Below are positions 19,132-26,914 of a DNA stretch of 64,000 nt, in pieces. Below the pieces are notes generated by a model. That model was given only the letters and a program-made list of their open reading frames with translations, searched no databases and had not been told where the DNA came from. Both the position numbers and the translations under genes were made by a program. Origin of the DNA: CALAGB01 sp963789565 (GTDB taxonomy: Bacteria; Chloroflexota; Chloroflexia; Thermomicrobiales; Thermomicrobiaceae); the NCBI GenBank assembly GCA_963789565.1, contig CAWBKX010000002.1, positions 1,674,001 to 1,738,000 on the forward strand, read 5' to 3'. Each line of letters starts with the position of its first letter. Positions within the stretch are counted from its first letter, which is position 1.

Positions 19132-20172
19132 TCAATAGCCGCCCTCCGAGATCTTCACTTTGCCCCTGAACATGCGATAGATCAGGACGAAATAGACGGC
19201 GGCCAGCGCCATACCGATGCACCACCAGATCAGCCCCACGACCAGTCCGTAGTGCGGAGCCGACGCGTTGTGAATCGTCAAGCTGTTGGCCGCATCCACC
19301 GCGGGAAGCACCGTTGGATAGAGTCCGAACGCAGTACTGGTGAGCATTCCCAGAATGAACGCACCCGAGCCGATCAAGCTCCAACCGTCGCGCCCGTTGA
19401 GGATCCCGTAGCCGCTCAGCACGACTCCGGCGATCGCCACGATCGGCAGGATGTAGCCATAGGGATGGTCGTTGAAACGCGTCAGCATCGAGTGGCGAAT
19501 CCAGAACGTGACCGGCGTGGCGATTGCCGTGAGCGCCACGGTCGCGATCAGCGCGCCGCGAGCCATGCGCCGCGAGCGCTCATTGAGCGCCCCCTCCGTC
19601 TTCACACTGATGAAGTTGGACCCGTGTAGCACGAGAACCGCCAGTGCCAGCACCCCAATGAGGATGGTGTACCAGTCCAGGATGCCCGGCGTCGAGCTCT
19701 TCGGATTGAAGTTGGTCCACAACGGCTCGAAAAAGTAGCCCTGCGAGTTCAACGGCACGCCGCGCACCACGTTGGCGATAGCGGCGCCGAAGAATATTGC
19801 TAGCAGTGCGCTGCCCAGAAAGAAGAGGGCGTCCCAGAATGTCTCCCACAGCGGATTGGCGATGTGGGCACGCAGCTCGATCGCCAGACCGCGCATCATC
19901 AAGAGCCAGAGGACGATCATCAGGGGCAGGTAAAAGCCGCTGAAGCTGGATGAGTAGAGGAGCGGGAAGGTGAAGAAGAGGGCGCCTCCCGCCGCCAGCA
20001 GCCAGACTTCGTTACCGTCCCAGATCGGCCCAATGGCCGCGAAGATCGAGCGTCGTTCATCACCGTCTTTGGCCACGAACGGATGAATCGCTCCGGCTCC
20101 GAGATCGAAGCCATCGAGAAGGACGTACATCGCAACCATGAAGGCAACCAGAACAAACCACAGCGTCGTCAT
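19132..20172 (-). CDS. cydB: Cytochrome bd ubiquinol/menaquinol oxidase subunit II
   Basis: 346 aa, eight to nine transmembrane helices. The N-terminus LLDGFDLGAGAIHPF and the motif IWDGNEVWLLAAGGALFFTF are diagnostic of CydB. With CydA it forms the quinol oxidase that reduces O2 with high affinity and resists inhibitors such as nitric oxide and sulfide. 18 bp separate it from cydA. Confidence 0.95.
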   Translation of the reverse strand: MTTLWFVLVAFMVAMYVLLDGFDLGAGAIHPFVAKDGDERRSIFAAIGPIWDGNEVWLLAAGGALFFTFPLLYSSSFSGFYLPLMIVLWLLMMRGLAIELRAHIANPLWETFWDALFFLGSALLAIFFGAAIANVVRGVPLNSQGYFFEPLWTNFNPKSSTPGILDWYTILIGVLALAVLVLHGSNFISVKTEGALNERSRRMARGALIATVALTAIATPVTFWIRHSMLTRFNDHPYGYILPIVAIAGVVLSGYGILNGRDGWSLIGSGAFILGMLTSTAFGLYPTVLPAVDAANSLTIHNASAPHYGLVVGLIWWCIGMALAAVYFVLIYRMFRGKVKISEGGY

Positions 20173-20190
20173 TGTCTTCCTCCTCTCCCG

Positions 20191-21552
20191 CTAATCCGCG
20201 AGGCTCAGCAGCGCGTCGGGATCGTCCGGCTCGGACGATTCCGGACCATGTGCCACGTCCTGCACGATGAGGACGACGTAGAGGAGGCCCATGACCAGGT
20301 ACATGCCGGCGAATCCGATTAAGGTGAAGAGGACGTTGCCGGAGGAGACGGTGGTCGAGACGCCGTCAGAGGTGCTCAGCAGGTTGTAGATCAGCCAGGG
20401 CTGGCGCCCGAGCTCCGTCGTCAACCACCCGGCCGTGTTGGCGATGAAGGGAAACGGCGTCGCCAACAGGAGTATCCAGAGCATCCAGCGTGATTTCCAC
20501 AGCTTCTGCCGCCAGAGGAGGAGCGCCGCAAGCACCATGATGGCGATGAAGATCGTCCCCAGCCCCACCATGATGTGATAGCTGAAATACAGGAGCGGGA
20601 TGTTATCGGGCCAGTCGGCGCGCGGGAAGGCGTTCAGCCCCAGTACCTTGGCCGACCAGCGACGGTAGGTCAGGAAGCTGAGCACATGCGGGATCTCGAT
20701 CTTGTTGTCCAACGACTGCGTCTGCGTGTCGGGCTGACCCAGAATGACCACACCCGCGCCACTCGACGTGTTGTAGAGGCCCTCCATCGCCGCCAGTTTG
20801 GTCGGCTGATGATCGGCAACCTGTTGCCCCTCAAAGTCGCCACTTGGATAGAGCTGGAAGATGGTGGCGATGACACCAACGGTGATCCCGATCTTCAAGA
20901 AGAGTCGACCATATTCGACGTGACGGTTCAGCAGTACGTAATAGGCACCGAGACCCGTCATGGCAAACGCTCCGGTGATCACCGCGCCGCTCATGGTGTG
21001 GAAGTACATGGGGAGGGTCCAGGAATTAAAGACCACCGCCCAGTAATCGGAGATCTTGATCCCGCCACCCGGCAGCGTCGTATAGCCCACCGGGTGTTGA
21101 ATCCAGGCGTCGGCGGCGATGATGAAGAAGCCGGACGCCCAGGTCCCGATGAAAACCATCAGCGCGGCGAACCAGTGGACGCGCTGGCCGAAGCGGCGCT
21201 CACCGAAGAGGAGCAGCCCGAGAAAAGCGGATTCCAGGAAGAAGGCGAACGCACCTTCCATGGCCAGCAACTGGGCGATGATGTTACCCGCGTACGTCGA
21301 GAAGAGCGCCCAGTTCGTGCCGAACTGAAACTCCATCGGGATGCCGGTGACGACTCCGATAATGAAGCTAACGGCGAAAATCTTGGTCCAGAAGCGCGTC
21401 GCGTGGTGGTACTTCTCGTCCCCGCGGCGCACCGCCAGCGTCTTCAAGACCAAGATCAGCAGCGCCACGCCCATCGTGAACTGCGGAAAGAGGTAATGGT
21501 AGGACGCCGTGAACGCAAATTGGAGACGGGACATCGTGATCGCGCTGTCCAT
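20191..21552 (-). CDS. cydA: Cytochrome bd oxidase subunit I
   Basis: 453 aa. His near residue 18 (SYHYLFPQFTMG) is the haem ligand of CydA; other conserved marks are MEFQFGTNWA, GALAMEGAFAFFLES-type helix (here QLLAMEGAFAFFLES) and GRQPWLIYNLL. The Q-loop region is of the short type, usual outside enterobacteria. ATG at 21552 is chosen: GGAG lies upstream, and the longer frame has a non-membrane extension. It is the promoter-proximal gene of cydABDC and is divergent from the molybdoenzyme gene; the 300 bp between hold both promoters. Confidence 0.95.
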   Translation of the reverse strand: MDSAITMSRLQFAFTASYHYLFPQFTMGVALLILVLKTLAVRRGDEKYHHATRFWTKIFAVSFIIGVVTGIPMEFQFGTNWALFSTYAGNIIAQLLAMEGAFAFFLESAFLGLLLFGERRFGQRVHWFAALMVFIGTWASGFFIIAADAWIQHPVGYTTLPGGGIKISDYWAVVFNSWTLPMYFHTMSGAVITGAFAMTGLGAYYVLLNRHVEYGRLFLKIGITVGVIATIFQLYPSGDFEGQQVADHQPTKLAAMEGLYNTSSGAGVVILGQPDTQTQSLDNKIEIPHVLSFLTYRRWSAKVLGLNAFPRADWPDNIPLLYFSYHIMVGLGTIFIAIMVLAALLLWRQKLWKSRWMLWILLLATPFPFIANTAGWLTTELGRQPWLIYNLLSTSDGVSTTVSSGNVLFTLIGFAGMYLVMGLLYVVLIVQDVAHGPESSEPDDPDALLSLAD

Positions 21553-21850
21553 GAGGCCATCTCCCCACTGGGTCGGTGCGGTGAAATCGTAGCACGTTCG
21601 CAGTGCGTGACGCGGAGATTGTGGACGCGCCAGGCTGCTATATCTCGATTGTAACGGTTGTCCCGGCACGCGTCGCCGAAGTTCATGTCATTGGCGGAGC
21701 CACGGATAACGACATCGCAGGGGCGGGAACCTGGACTATGATTGCGACAGTCGAGCAGCAATGAGACGGCAACGCCAATCCGCCAATGGATGCCTCGCGT
21801 AGGTGCTATGGGCGGTGACCCCCAGTTGGCGACGACAGAAGAGGAATTTG

Positions 21851-23416
21851 ATGGACGCGCAGGCGATCCCACCCGGCACTGTCGATCGGCATAGCGGATG
21901 GCGCAACGCGCTTGCGGGCGCGTTCGCCACGTTGGTCGCGCTTGCCGTGGTGATTGTGCTAAAGCAAGTCACCGGCATCGTCTCGATCCTCGACGCGCTG
22001 GCCGAAGTGATCCTCTCGTGGATCCCTCTCAGCCTCTTTTCGAAACTGATCGATCTCTTCGGAACCGCCGCCAAGGCCTGGCTCTTCGTGGGAATGGGCA
22101 CGCTGCTGATGCTGATCGGCGCCGGAGCCGGTTGGCTCTTTTCGCCGCCTGTCCATCCACCTTCCCGCCCGCTGTGGCGCACCGGATTCTCGTTCGGACT
22201 TGCTGCTCTGGCAACGCTCGCGCTGTTCATGCTGTGGGCGGTCGATCTGCGTCTCGGCAGTATCCTCACCTACACGGCACTGGCGAAGGTGCTTCTGTGC
22301 GTCGCAGCGGCAGCGCTCACGTTTGGGCTCGTCATCTCAATTGCCATCCCCTACTTCTCCGGATTACGCTCAACGGATCGAGCCGATCAACCAGCGGATG
22401 ACCGCTCTCGAAGGCGACTTCTCGAGACCGCGGGGGTTGGGATCGCTGGAATCGCCTCACTCGCGATTTTTGGCGGTGAAGTTGAACGCGTCCGCACCGG
22501 TGAGGCCGTCGTGGCGTCTGGCGGGAAAATGCCGGACCCGATCACACCCGTCGACGAGTTCTACGTCGTTTCCAAAAATTTCATCGATCCACGAGTCAAT
22601 ACTGGTGACATCAACTGGACCATCCGAGTGGACGGCAACGTGCGGACGCCGCGAACGTTTTCGGCGGCTGACTTGCAGGCGCTGGCCGTACGCGACTTCG
22701 TTTCCACGCTGACCTGTATCAGCAACCCCGTCGGCGGGCCGCTCATCTCGACCGCCACCTGGACAGGTGCTCCGCTGGCTAAGATCCTCGATGTGAGCGG
22801 TCTCGACCCGACCGCGACGACCGTCGTCTTTCATGGCACGGACGGCTACAGCGACTCAGTGCCTTTGGCCAAGGCCACTGCGGCGACGACGATGCTTGTT
22901 TGGAAGATGAATGGCGAGCCGCTGCCACGCAGACACGGGTTTCCGGTTCGTCTTATCGTGCCGGGCCGCTACGGCATCAAGAACGTCAAGTGGCTGGAGC
23001 GCATCGAGGTCATCACTGGCGACTACAAGGGCTACTGGCAGCAAAAGGGATGGACCAACGTCGGTGTAGTCAAGACTGAGAGCCAGATACGGCTGCCCGG
23101 CGACCGCGCGGTCGTCAAGGCAGACAGCGCCCAGATCGCCGGCCTCGCCTTCGCCGGCGATCGCGGCGTCAGCATGGTCGAGGTGAGTCTCGACGGCGGC
23201 GGCACCTGGCAAAAGGCAGTCATCGACACGAATCCGAGCACGGCAGGTCTCAGTTGGGTGCTTTGGCGGCTGCCTTGGACCCCGTCCGCGGGAACCTACT
23301 CACTCGTCGTCCGCGCAACTGACGGGACCGGAGCGCTGCAAACCAGCGATCACGCCTCGCCGCTGCCCGACGGGGCGAGTGGCTGGCACCGTATCGTGGT
23401 CGGTGTCACTGGCTGA
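21851..23416 (+). CDS. Membrane-anchored sulfite-oxidase-type molybdopterin oxidoreductase
   Basis: 521 aa. Residues 1-180 hold several transmembrane helices; residues about 220-400 are a sulfite oxidase/YedY-type molybdopterin domain with the Mo-ligand Cys in LTCISNPVGG, HGTDGYSDSVPL, and GFPVRLIVPGRYGIKNVKWL; the end is a Mo-co dimerisation (Ig-like) domain, VEVSLDGGGTWQKA. ATG 21851 follows GAGGA. The active site probably faces outside. Substrate unknown: sulfite, or repair of methionine sulfoxide as in MsrP. No Tat motif is visible at the N-terminus. Confidence 0.85.
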   Translation: MDAQAIPPGTVDRHSGWRNALAGAFATLVALAVVIVLKQVTGIVSILDALAEVILSWIPLSLFSKLIDLFGTAAKAWLFVGMGTLLMLIGAGAGWLFSPPVHPPSRPLWRTGFSFGLAALATLALFMLWAVDLRLGSILTYTALAKVLLCVAAAALTFGLVISIAIPYFSGLRSTDRADQPADDRSRRRLLETAGVGIAGIASLAIFGGEVERVRTGEAVVASGGKMPDPITPVDEFYVVSKNFIDPRVNTGDINWTIRVDGNVRTPRTFSAADLQALAVRDFVSTLTCISNPVGGPLISTATWTGAPLAKILDVSGLDPTATTVVFHGTDGYSDSVPLAKATAATTMLVWKMNGEPLPRRHGFPVRLIVPGRYGIKNVKWLERIEVITGDYKGYWQQKGWTNVGVVKTESQIRLPGDRAVVKADSAQIAGLAFAGDRGVSMVEVSLDGGGTWQKAVIDTNPSTAGLSWVLWRLPWTPSAGTYSLVVRATDGTGALQTSDHASPLPDGASGWHRIVVGVTG

Positions 23417-23430
23417 GCGACACCGCCGCT

Positions 23431-23628
23431 CTATTTGATGCGGCGACGGCCCAAGGGTGCGATCAACGCCAGTCCGATCACCAGCACGATCGCCCCGATC
23501 ACGATCCAAATCCCCTTGCCGTTCATGCCGCCATTGCCACCAAGCAGGTCGGCTCCTTGTAGGATCCAGAGGATGCCGACGAGAGCGAGGAGGATCCCCA
23601 GGACCAATCGAATAATTCGAGCGTTCAT
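23431..23628 (-). CDS. Small two-helix membrane protein
   Basis: 65 aa. First helix IIRLVLGILLALVGILWILQ, a glycine-rich turn GADLLGGNGGMNGKG, second helix IWIVIGAIVLVIGLALIAP, basic end RRRIK. Small proteins of this pattern are frequent in Actinobacteria and Chloroflexota; no function is known to me. It ends 14 bp from the convergent molybdoenzyme gene. Confidence 0.75.
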   Translation of the reverse strand: MNARIIRLVLGILLALVGILWILQGADLLGGNGGMNGKGIWIVIGAIVLVIGLALIAPLGRRRIK

Positions 23629-23807
23629 GCATTCTCCATATACGCGACCATCTACTGACAACCTCATCAGGTGGCGATCGACCGTTGTGTCACTGATACT
23701 ACGGCCTGGCGACCCGAACAGATGAAGATCGGACGGGCGGTTGCAAGGATTATGATCCTTCTCTACGTCGAGCGCGAACGCATGCGATGAATCTAGTTGA
23801 GGTACGG

Positions 23808-24752
23808 ATGACGATGCGCGCCAAATCGATGCTTCTGACTGCACCCGAAGAGTTGACCTGGGTTGAGGAAGAGGTTCCTCCGCACGGGGAAGATGACCTG
23901 CTGGTCGAGACATTGGCCGGTGCCATCAGCATCGGAACCGAGTTGCCGCACTTTCTCGGCAGTTCACGCGGCATCGAGCCGCGCTATCCCGCCATGACCG
24001 GCTACGAGAACGTGGCCCGCGTCTTGTCGTGCGGTGAGAATGTGCGGGACTTCGCGCCGGGTGACCGCGTCGTCGCCACCTACGGACATCGCAGCCACGC
24101 GCTCGTGGCGGCGCAGAGGGCCATTCCGGTGCCGGACGAGATCAGTGACGAGATCGCCATTCTCTCGATCCTCAGCTGTGACGTGGCCAAGGGCGTGCGC
24201 AAGCTGATTCCGCAGCCCAACGACCGGGTCCTCGTCACCGGCGGCGGCACTATCGGCCTACTGACCGTCTGGACACTCAAGCAAACCGGGGTCGAGCATG
24301 TTGACCTTGCCGAACCGTTTCCCGATCGACGCGAGCTTGGCCAGACGCTCGGTGCGAGCGCGGTCTTCACCGGCAGCGAGTTCGAGCAGATCCGCCCGGA
24401 CTATGTCTTCGGCTTCGAATGCTCGAGTCGCGACGCCGCCTTCGCGCTGTTGCAGCGATCGGTTCAAACTGAGGGGACGATCTGCATTTTGGCGGACGGC
24501 AATCTGGAGCCACTCACACTCACACCCGAATTCCATCGCAAAGAGCTGAATGTCGTCGGTTCCAGCGACGGCTGGGATTATCAGGAGCACGCTCGCTGGT
24601 TCTTCAGCCTGCCCAAACAGACGCTCGCGCCGCTCAGCCAGATCTTCCAATGGCACGTCACCGACGACGAACTCATAAACACCTTCCACAGACTTGCCCG
24701 CGGCCCCGAGCGACCGATGAAGGTCTTCGTGCGCTACGCCGCCCGTTCGTAG
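23808..24752 (+). CDS. Medium-chain (MDR) dehydrogenase-like oxidoreductase
   Basis: About 314 aa. GroES-like N-terminal part (GTELPHFLGSS, GYENVARVLSCGENVRDFAPGDRVV), then a Rossmann domain with VLVTGGGTIGLLTVWTLKQTG. Catalytic and structural zinc Cys/His patterns of alcohol dehydrogenase are incomplete: the usual GHE is GYE, and the four-Cys lobe is missing. It resembles the BchC/threonine-dehydrogenase-like group of zinc-lacking members. ATG 23808 sits after TTGAGG. Substrate unknown. Confidence 0.8.
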   Translation: MTMRAKSMLLTAPEELTWVEEEVPPHGEDDLLVETLAGAISIGTELPHFLGSSRGIEPRYPAMTGYENVARVLSCGENVRDFAPGDRVVATYGHRSHALVAAQRAIPVPDEISDEIAILSILSCDVAKGVRKLIPQPNDRVLVTGGGTIGLLTVWTLKQTGVEHVDLAEPFPDRRELGQTLGASAVFTGSEFEQIRPDYVFGFECSSRDAAFALLQRSVQTEGTICILADGNLEPLTLTPEFHRKELNVVGSSDGWDYQEHARWFFSLPKQTLAPLSQIFQWHVTDDELINTFHRLARGPERPMKVFVRYAARS

Positions 24753-24863
24753 CCCTCGTTCGTCGAGCGAGCGCTTGCATCTCGATTGGTCATCAGGGTT
24801 GACGCCGTTCCGAACAAACGGCAAACATCCCGTCGCACGACGTTAAATAGACCCTCATTCCGT

Positions 24864-24894
24864 AGTGGCGGGCGCTCTGCCCGCCTTCGTCGGG
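24864..24894. repeat. REP element, left inverted copy
   Basis: 31 bp, exact inverse of 25453-25483, flanking the transposase gene. Contains its own palindrome GGCGGGC-GCTCT-GCCCGCC. Confidence 0.85.
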
Positions 24895-24922
24895 CGGCTC
24901 AATTCACCATCGATGAGTACCG

Positions 24923-25423
24923 TCAGTTGATCCCGTCCGACAGATCGAGCGCAAGCGATCCCGTGAAATGGTGTTCTCCCCAGTTGGCAGCGAGACCTGC
25001 CTTGATCGGATTCATCATGACGTATTTGACGTACTCCGAATCGTCGTCATTGTCACGCAGCAGGTGATCGTGGAATGTACGTTGCCAAAGGCGTCCGGTG
25101 TTGCCATGCGTCCACCACAGGCGCGTGGTCACACTCTTGAACTTCCTGATGAAGTCGACGATCCCAACGGAGCCATCGATACGGAGCAACAGATGGACGT
25201 GATCGGGCAAGAACGTGTAGGCGAGGATGGCGACGTTTTGTTCTTCGGACTGACGACGGAGATGATCCAGGCATTCTCGAGCAAACATCGGATCGGCGTA
25301 CGACGGAAAGCGTTCGCGCGTGGTGATCGTGATCAGAGCTCGTAGACCCGTCTCGTCGTAGAGGGCGGCGGGAAGCCGAAGGCGCTTACGACGATAGAGG
25401 GTCTGCCCGTTCTCGCTCGTCAC
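24923..25423 (-). CDS. REP-associated tyrosine transposase (RAYT, IS200-like)
   Basis: 166 aa from GTG 25423, preceded by GGAGG. Y1-transposase hallmarks: FLPDHVHLLLRIDGS with the HxH metal pair, FKSVTTRLWW, LWQRTFHDHLLRDNDD, and a candidate nucleophile Tyr in EYVKYVMMNPIKAGL. These enzymes cut and join single-stranded DNA at REP hairpins and are domesticated rather than freely mobile. It is framed by perfect 31-bp inverted REP sequences, the expected substrate. The frame is intact and probably functional. Confidence 0.9.
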   Translation of the reverse strand: MTSENGQTLYRRKRLRLPAALYDETGLRALITITTRERFPSYADPMFARECLDHLRRQSEEQNVAILAYTFLPDHVHLLLRIDGSVGIVDFIRKFKSVTTRLWWTHGNTGRLWQRTFHDHLLRDNDDDSEYVKYVMMNPIKAGLAANWGEHHFTGSLALDLSDGIN

Positions 25424-25452
25424 GATGACACCTCCAAGGATGTCAATATACA

Positions 25453-25483
25453 CCCGACGAAGGCGGGCAGAGCGCCCGCCACT
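25453..25483. repeat. REP element, right inverted copy
   Basis: Exact reverse complement of 24864-24894. It overlaps the possible upstream ATG of the transposase frame, which supports the later GTG start. Confidence 0.85.
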
Positions 25484-25538
25484 GCGATCTTGGGTTGGTC
25501 CGAAGCGTCACGGATACCACAGCACCGTGACAGTTCAG

Positions 25539-25585
25539 CACAACGGCGGCCACACCCACTTCGTAGGTACCCGGCCGCCGTTGTG
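25539..25585. terminator. Long hairpin downstream of sucB
   Basis: Perfect 13-bp inverted repeat CACAACGGCGGCC/GGCCGCCGTTGTG with a 21-nt loop, 22 bp after the sucB stop. No U-tract, so intrinsic termination is uncertain; it may stabilise the sucAB mRNA 3' end. Confidence 0.5.
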
Positions 25586-25606
25586 GAATCGCATTGTTCG
25601 TGAGGG

Positions 25607-26914
25607 CTAGCCTTCGAGCAGCAGGCTCTCCGGATCCTCGATCAGCTCCTTTACCCGTACCAGGAACTGGACCGCCTCCTGACCATCGACGATGCGATGG
25701 TCGTAGGAGAGTGCCAGATACATCATCGGGCGCGCCACAACCACGCCGTCGACCACGACCGGTCGCTGCTCGATCTTGTGCATCCCGAGGATGGCAACCT
25801 GCGGGGGATTCAGAATCGGTGTCGAAAGGAGCGATCCGTAGATGCCGCCGTTGGTGATGGTGAAGGTACCGCCCAGCAGTTCGTCGAGTGAGAGCTTATT
25901 GTCGCGCGCCTTGGTAGCGAGCTCGATAATCTGCTGCTCGATCTCGGCGAACGTTTTGCGGTCTGCGTCACGCACCACCGGCACGACCAGCCCTTCGGGC
26001 GCGCCAACGGCGATACCGATGTCGTAGTAGTGCTTGAGAACGAACTCGTTGCCCTGGATCTCGGCGTTCACGCGCGGGAACGCTTTGAGCGCGCCGATGC
26101 TCGCTTTGGTGAAGAAGGACATGTAGCCGAGGCTGACGCCGTGCTGCTCCTTGAAGGCATCGCGACGTCGCTTGCGCAGATCCATCACCGCGCTCATGTC
26201 GACCTCATTGAAGGTCGTCAGCATGGCGGCGGTCTGCTGCGCCTCTACCAGTCGCGCGGCAATCGTCTGGCGACGACGGCTCATGCGTACACGCTCTTCG
26301 CGGCGGCCCGTCGACGGCTCGGCGAATTGAGGCATCGGCGCGGTCGTGGGAGCCTGTGGCGTCGCGGCCGGCGGAATTGGCGCCTGAGTCGATCCGTTCG
26401 TTGCTGGTGCAGCGGAGGGTTGCGGTGCCTGACGGCCTAACGCGTAGCGGACGACATCCTCCCGCGTGACGCGGCCGTTGTCACCGCTGGCGGGCACTTT
26501 GTCCAGGTCCAGATCGTACTCGGCGGCCAGGCGTCGCACGGCCGGCGTGGCTCGAGCCGCTCCAGCAGCCTCAGCCGACACGGGTGCGGCAGCCGCTTCA
26601 GCGGGCTGCGCGGCGGGGGCTGGCGCGGCGGCCTCCGCCTTCGACTCGGCCTTCTGCGCAGGCGCCGCGGCAACGGCTCCCTCTTTGATCGACGCGATCA
26701 CGTCACCGACGTTGACCGTGTCTCCCTCGTTATTCATGATCTTCTCGAGGACGCCGTCATTCTGGGCGATCACCTCGATGTTGACTTTGTCCGTCTCGAG
26801 CTCAACAAGAGTCTCTCCGGTCGAAACCGGATCGCCCTCTTTTTTGAGCCAGGTCCCAACCACGGCGTCGACTACCGACTCACCCAGGGTCGGAACTCGA
26901 ACCTCAATCGGCAT
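25607..26914 (-). CDS. sucB: 2-oxoglutarate dehydrogenase E2 (dihydrolipoyl succinyltransferase)
   Basis: 435 aa. Lipoyl domain (residues 1-78) with lipoyl-Lys in ELETDKVNIEV; an Ala/Pro-rich linker; a peripheral subunit-binding domain (ATPAVRRLAAEYDLDLDKVP); a second linker; and the catalytic acyltransferase core from about residue 205, ending with the active-site SYDHRIVDGQEAVQFL. It transfers succinyl from lipoamide to CoA. It overlaps sucA by 11 bp, in the order sucA-sucB. No E3 (lpd) gene is adjacent. Confidence 0.92.
   Translation of the reverse strand: MPIEVRVPTLGESVVDAVVGTWLKKEGDPVSTGETLVELETDKVNIEVIAQNDGVLEKIMNNEGDTVNVGDVIASIKEGAVAAAPAQKAESKAEAAAPAPAAQPAEAAAAPVSAEAAGAARATPAVRRLAAEYDLDLDKVPASGDNGRVTREDVVRYALGRQAPQPSAAPATNGSTQAPIPPAATPQAPTTAPMPQFAEPSTGRREERVRMSRRRQTIAARLVEAQQTAAMLTTFNEVDMSAVMDLRKRRRDAFKEQHGVSLGYMSFFTKASIGALKAFPRVNAEIQGNEFVLKHYYDIGIAVGAPEGLVVPVVRDADRKTFAEIEQQIIELATKARDNKLSLDELLGGTFTITNGGIYGSLLSTPILNPPQVAILGMHKIEQRPVVVDGVVVARPMMYLALSYDHRIVDGQEAVQFLVRVKELIEDPESLLLEG

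Noticed and set aside
20575..21654. 359-codon plus-strand frame opposite cydA
   Set aside because: Shadow of cydA; composition is unlike a protein of this genome.
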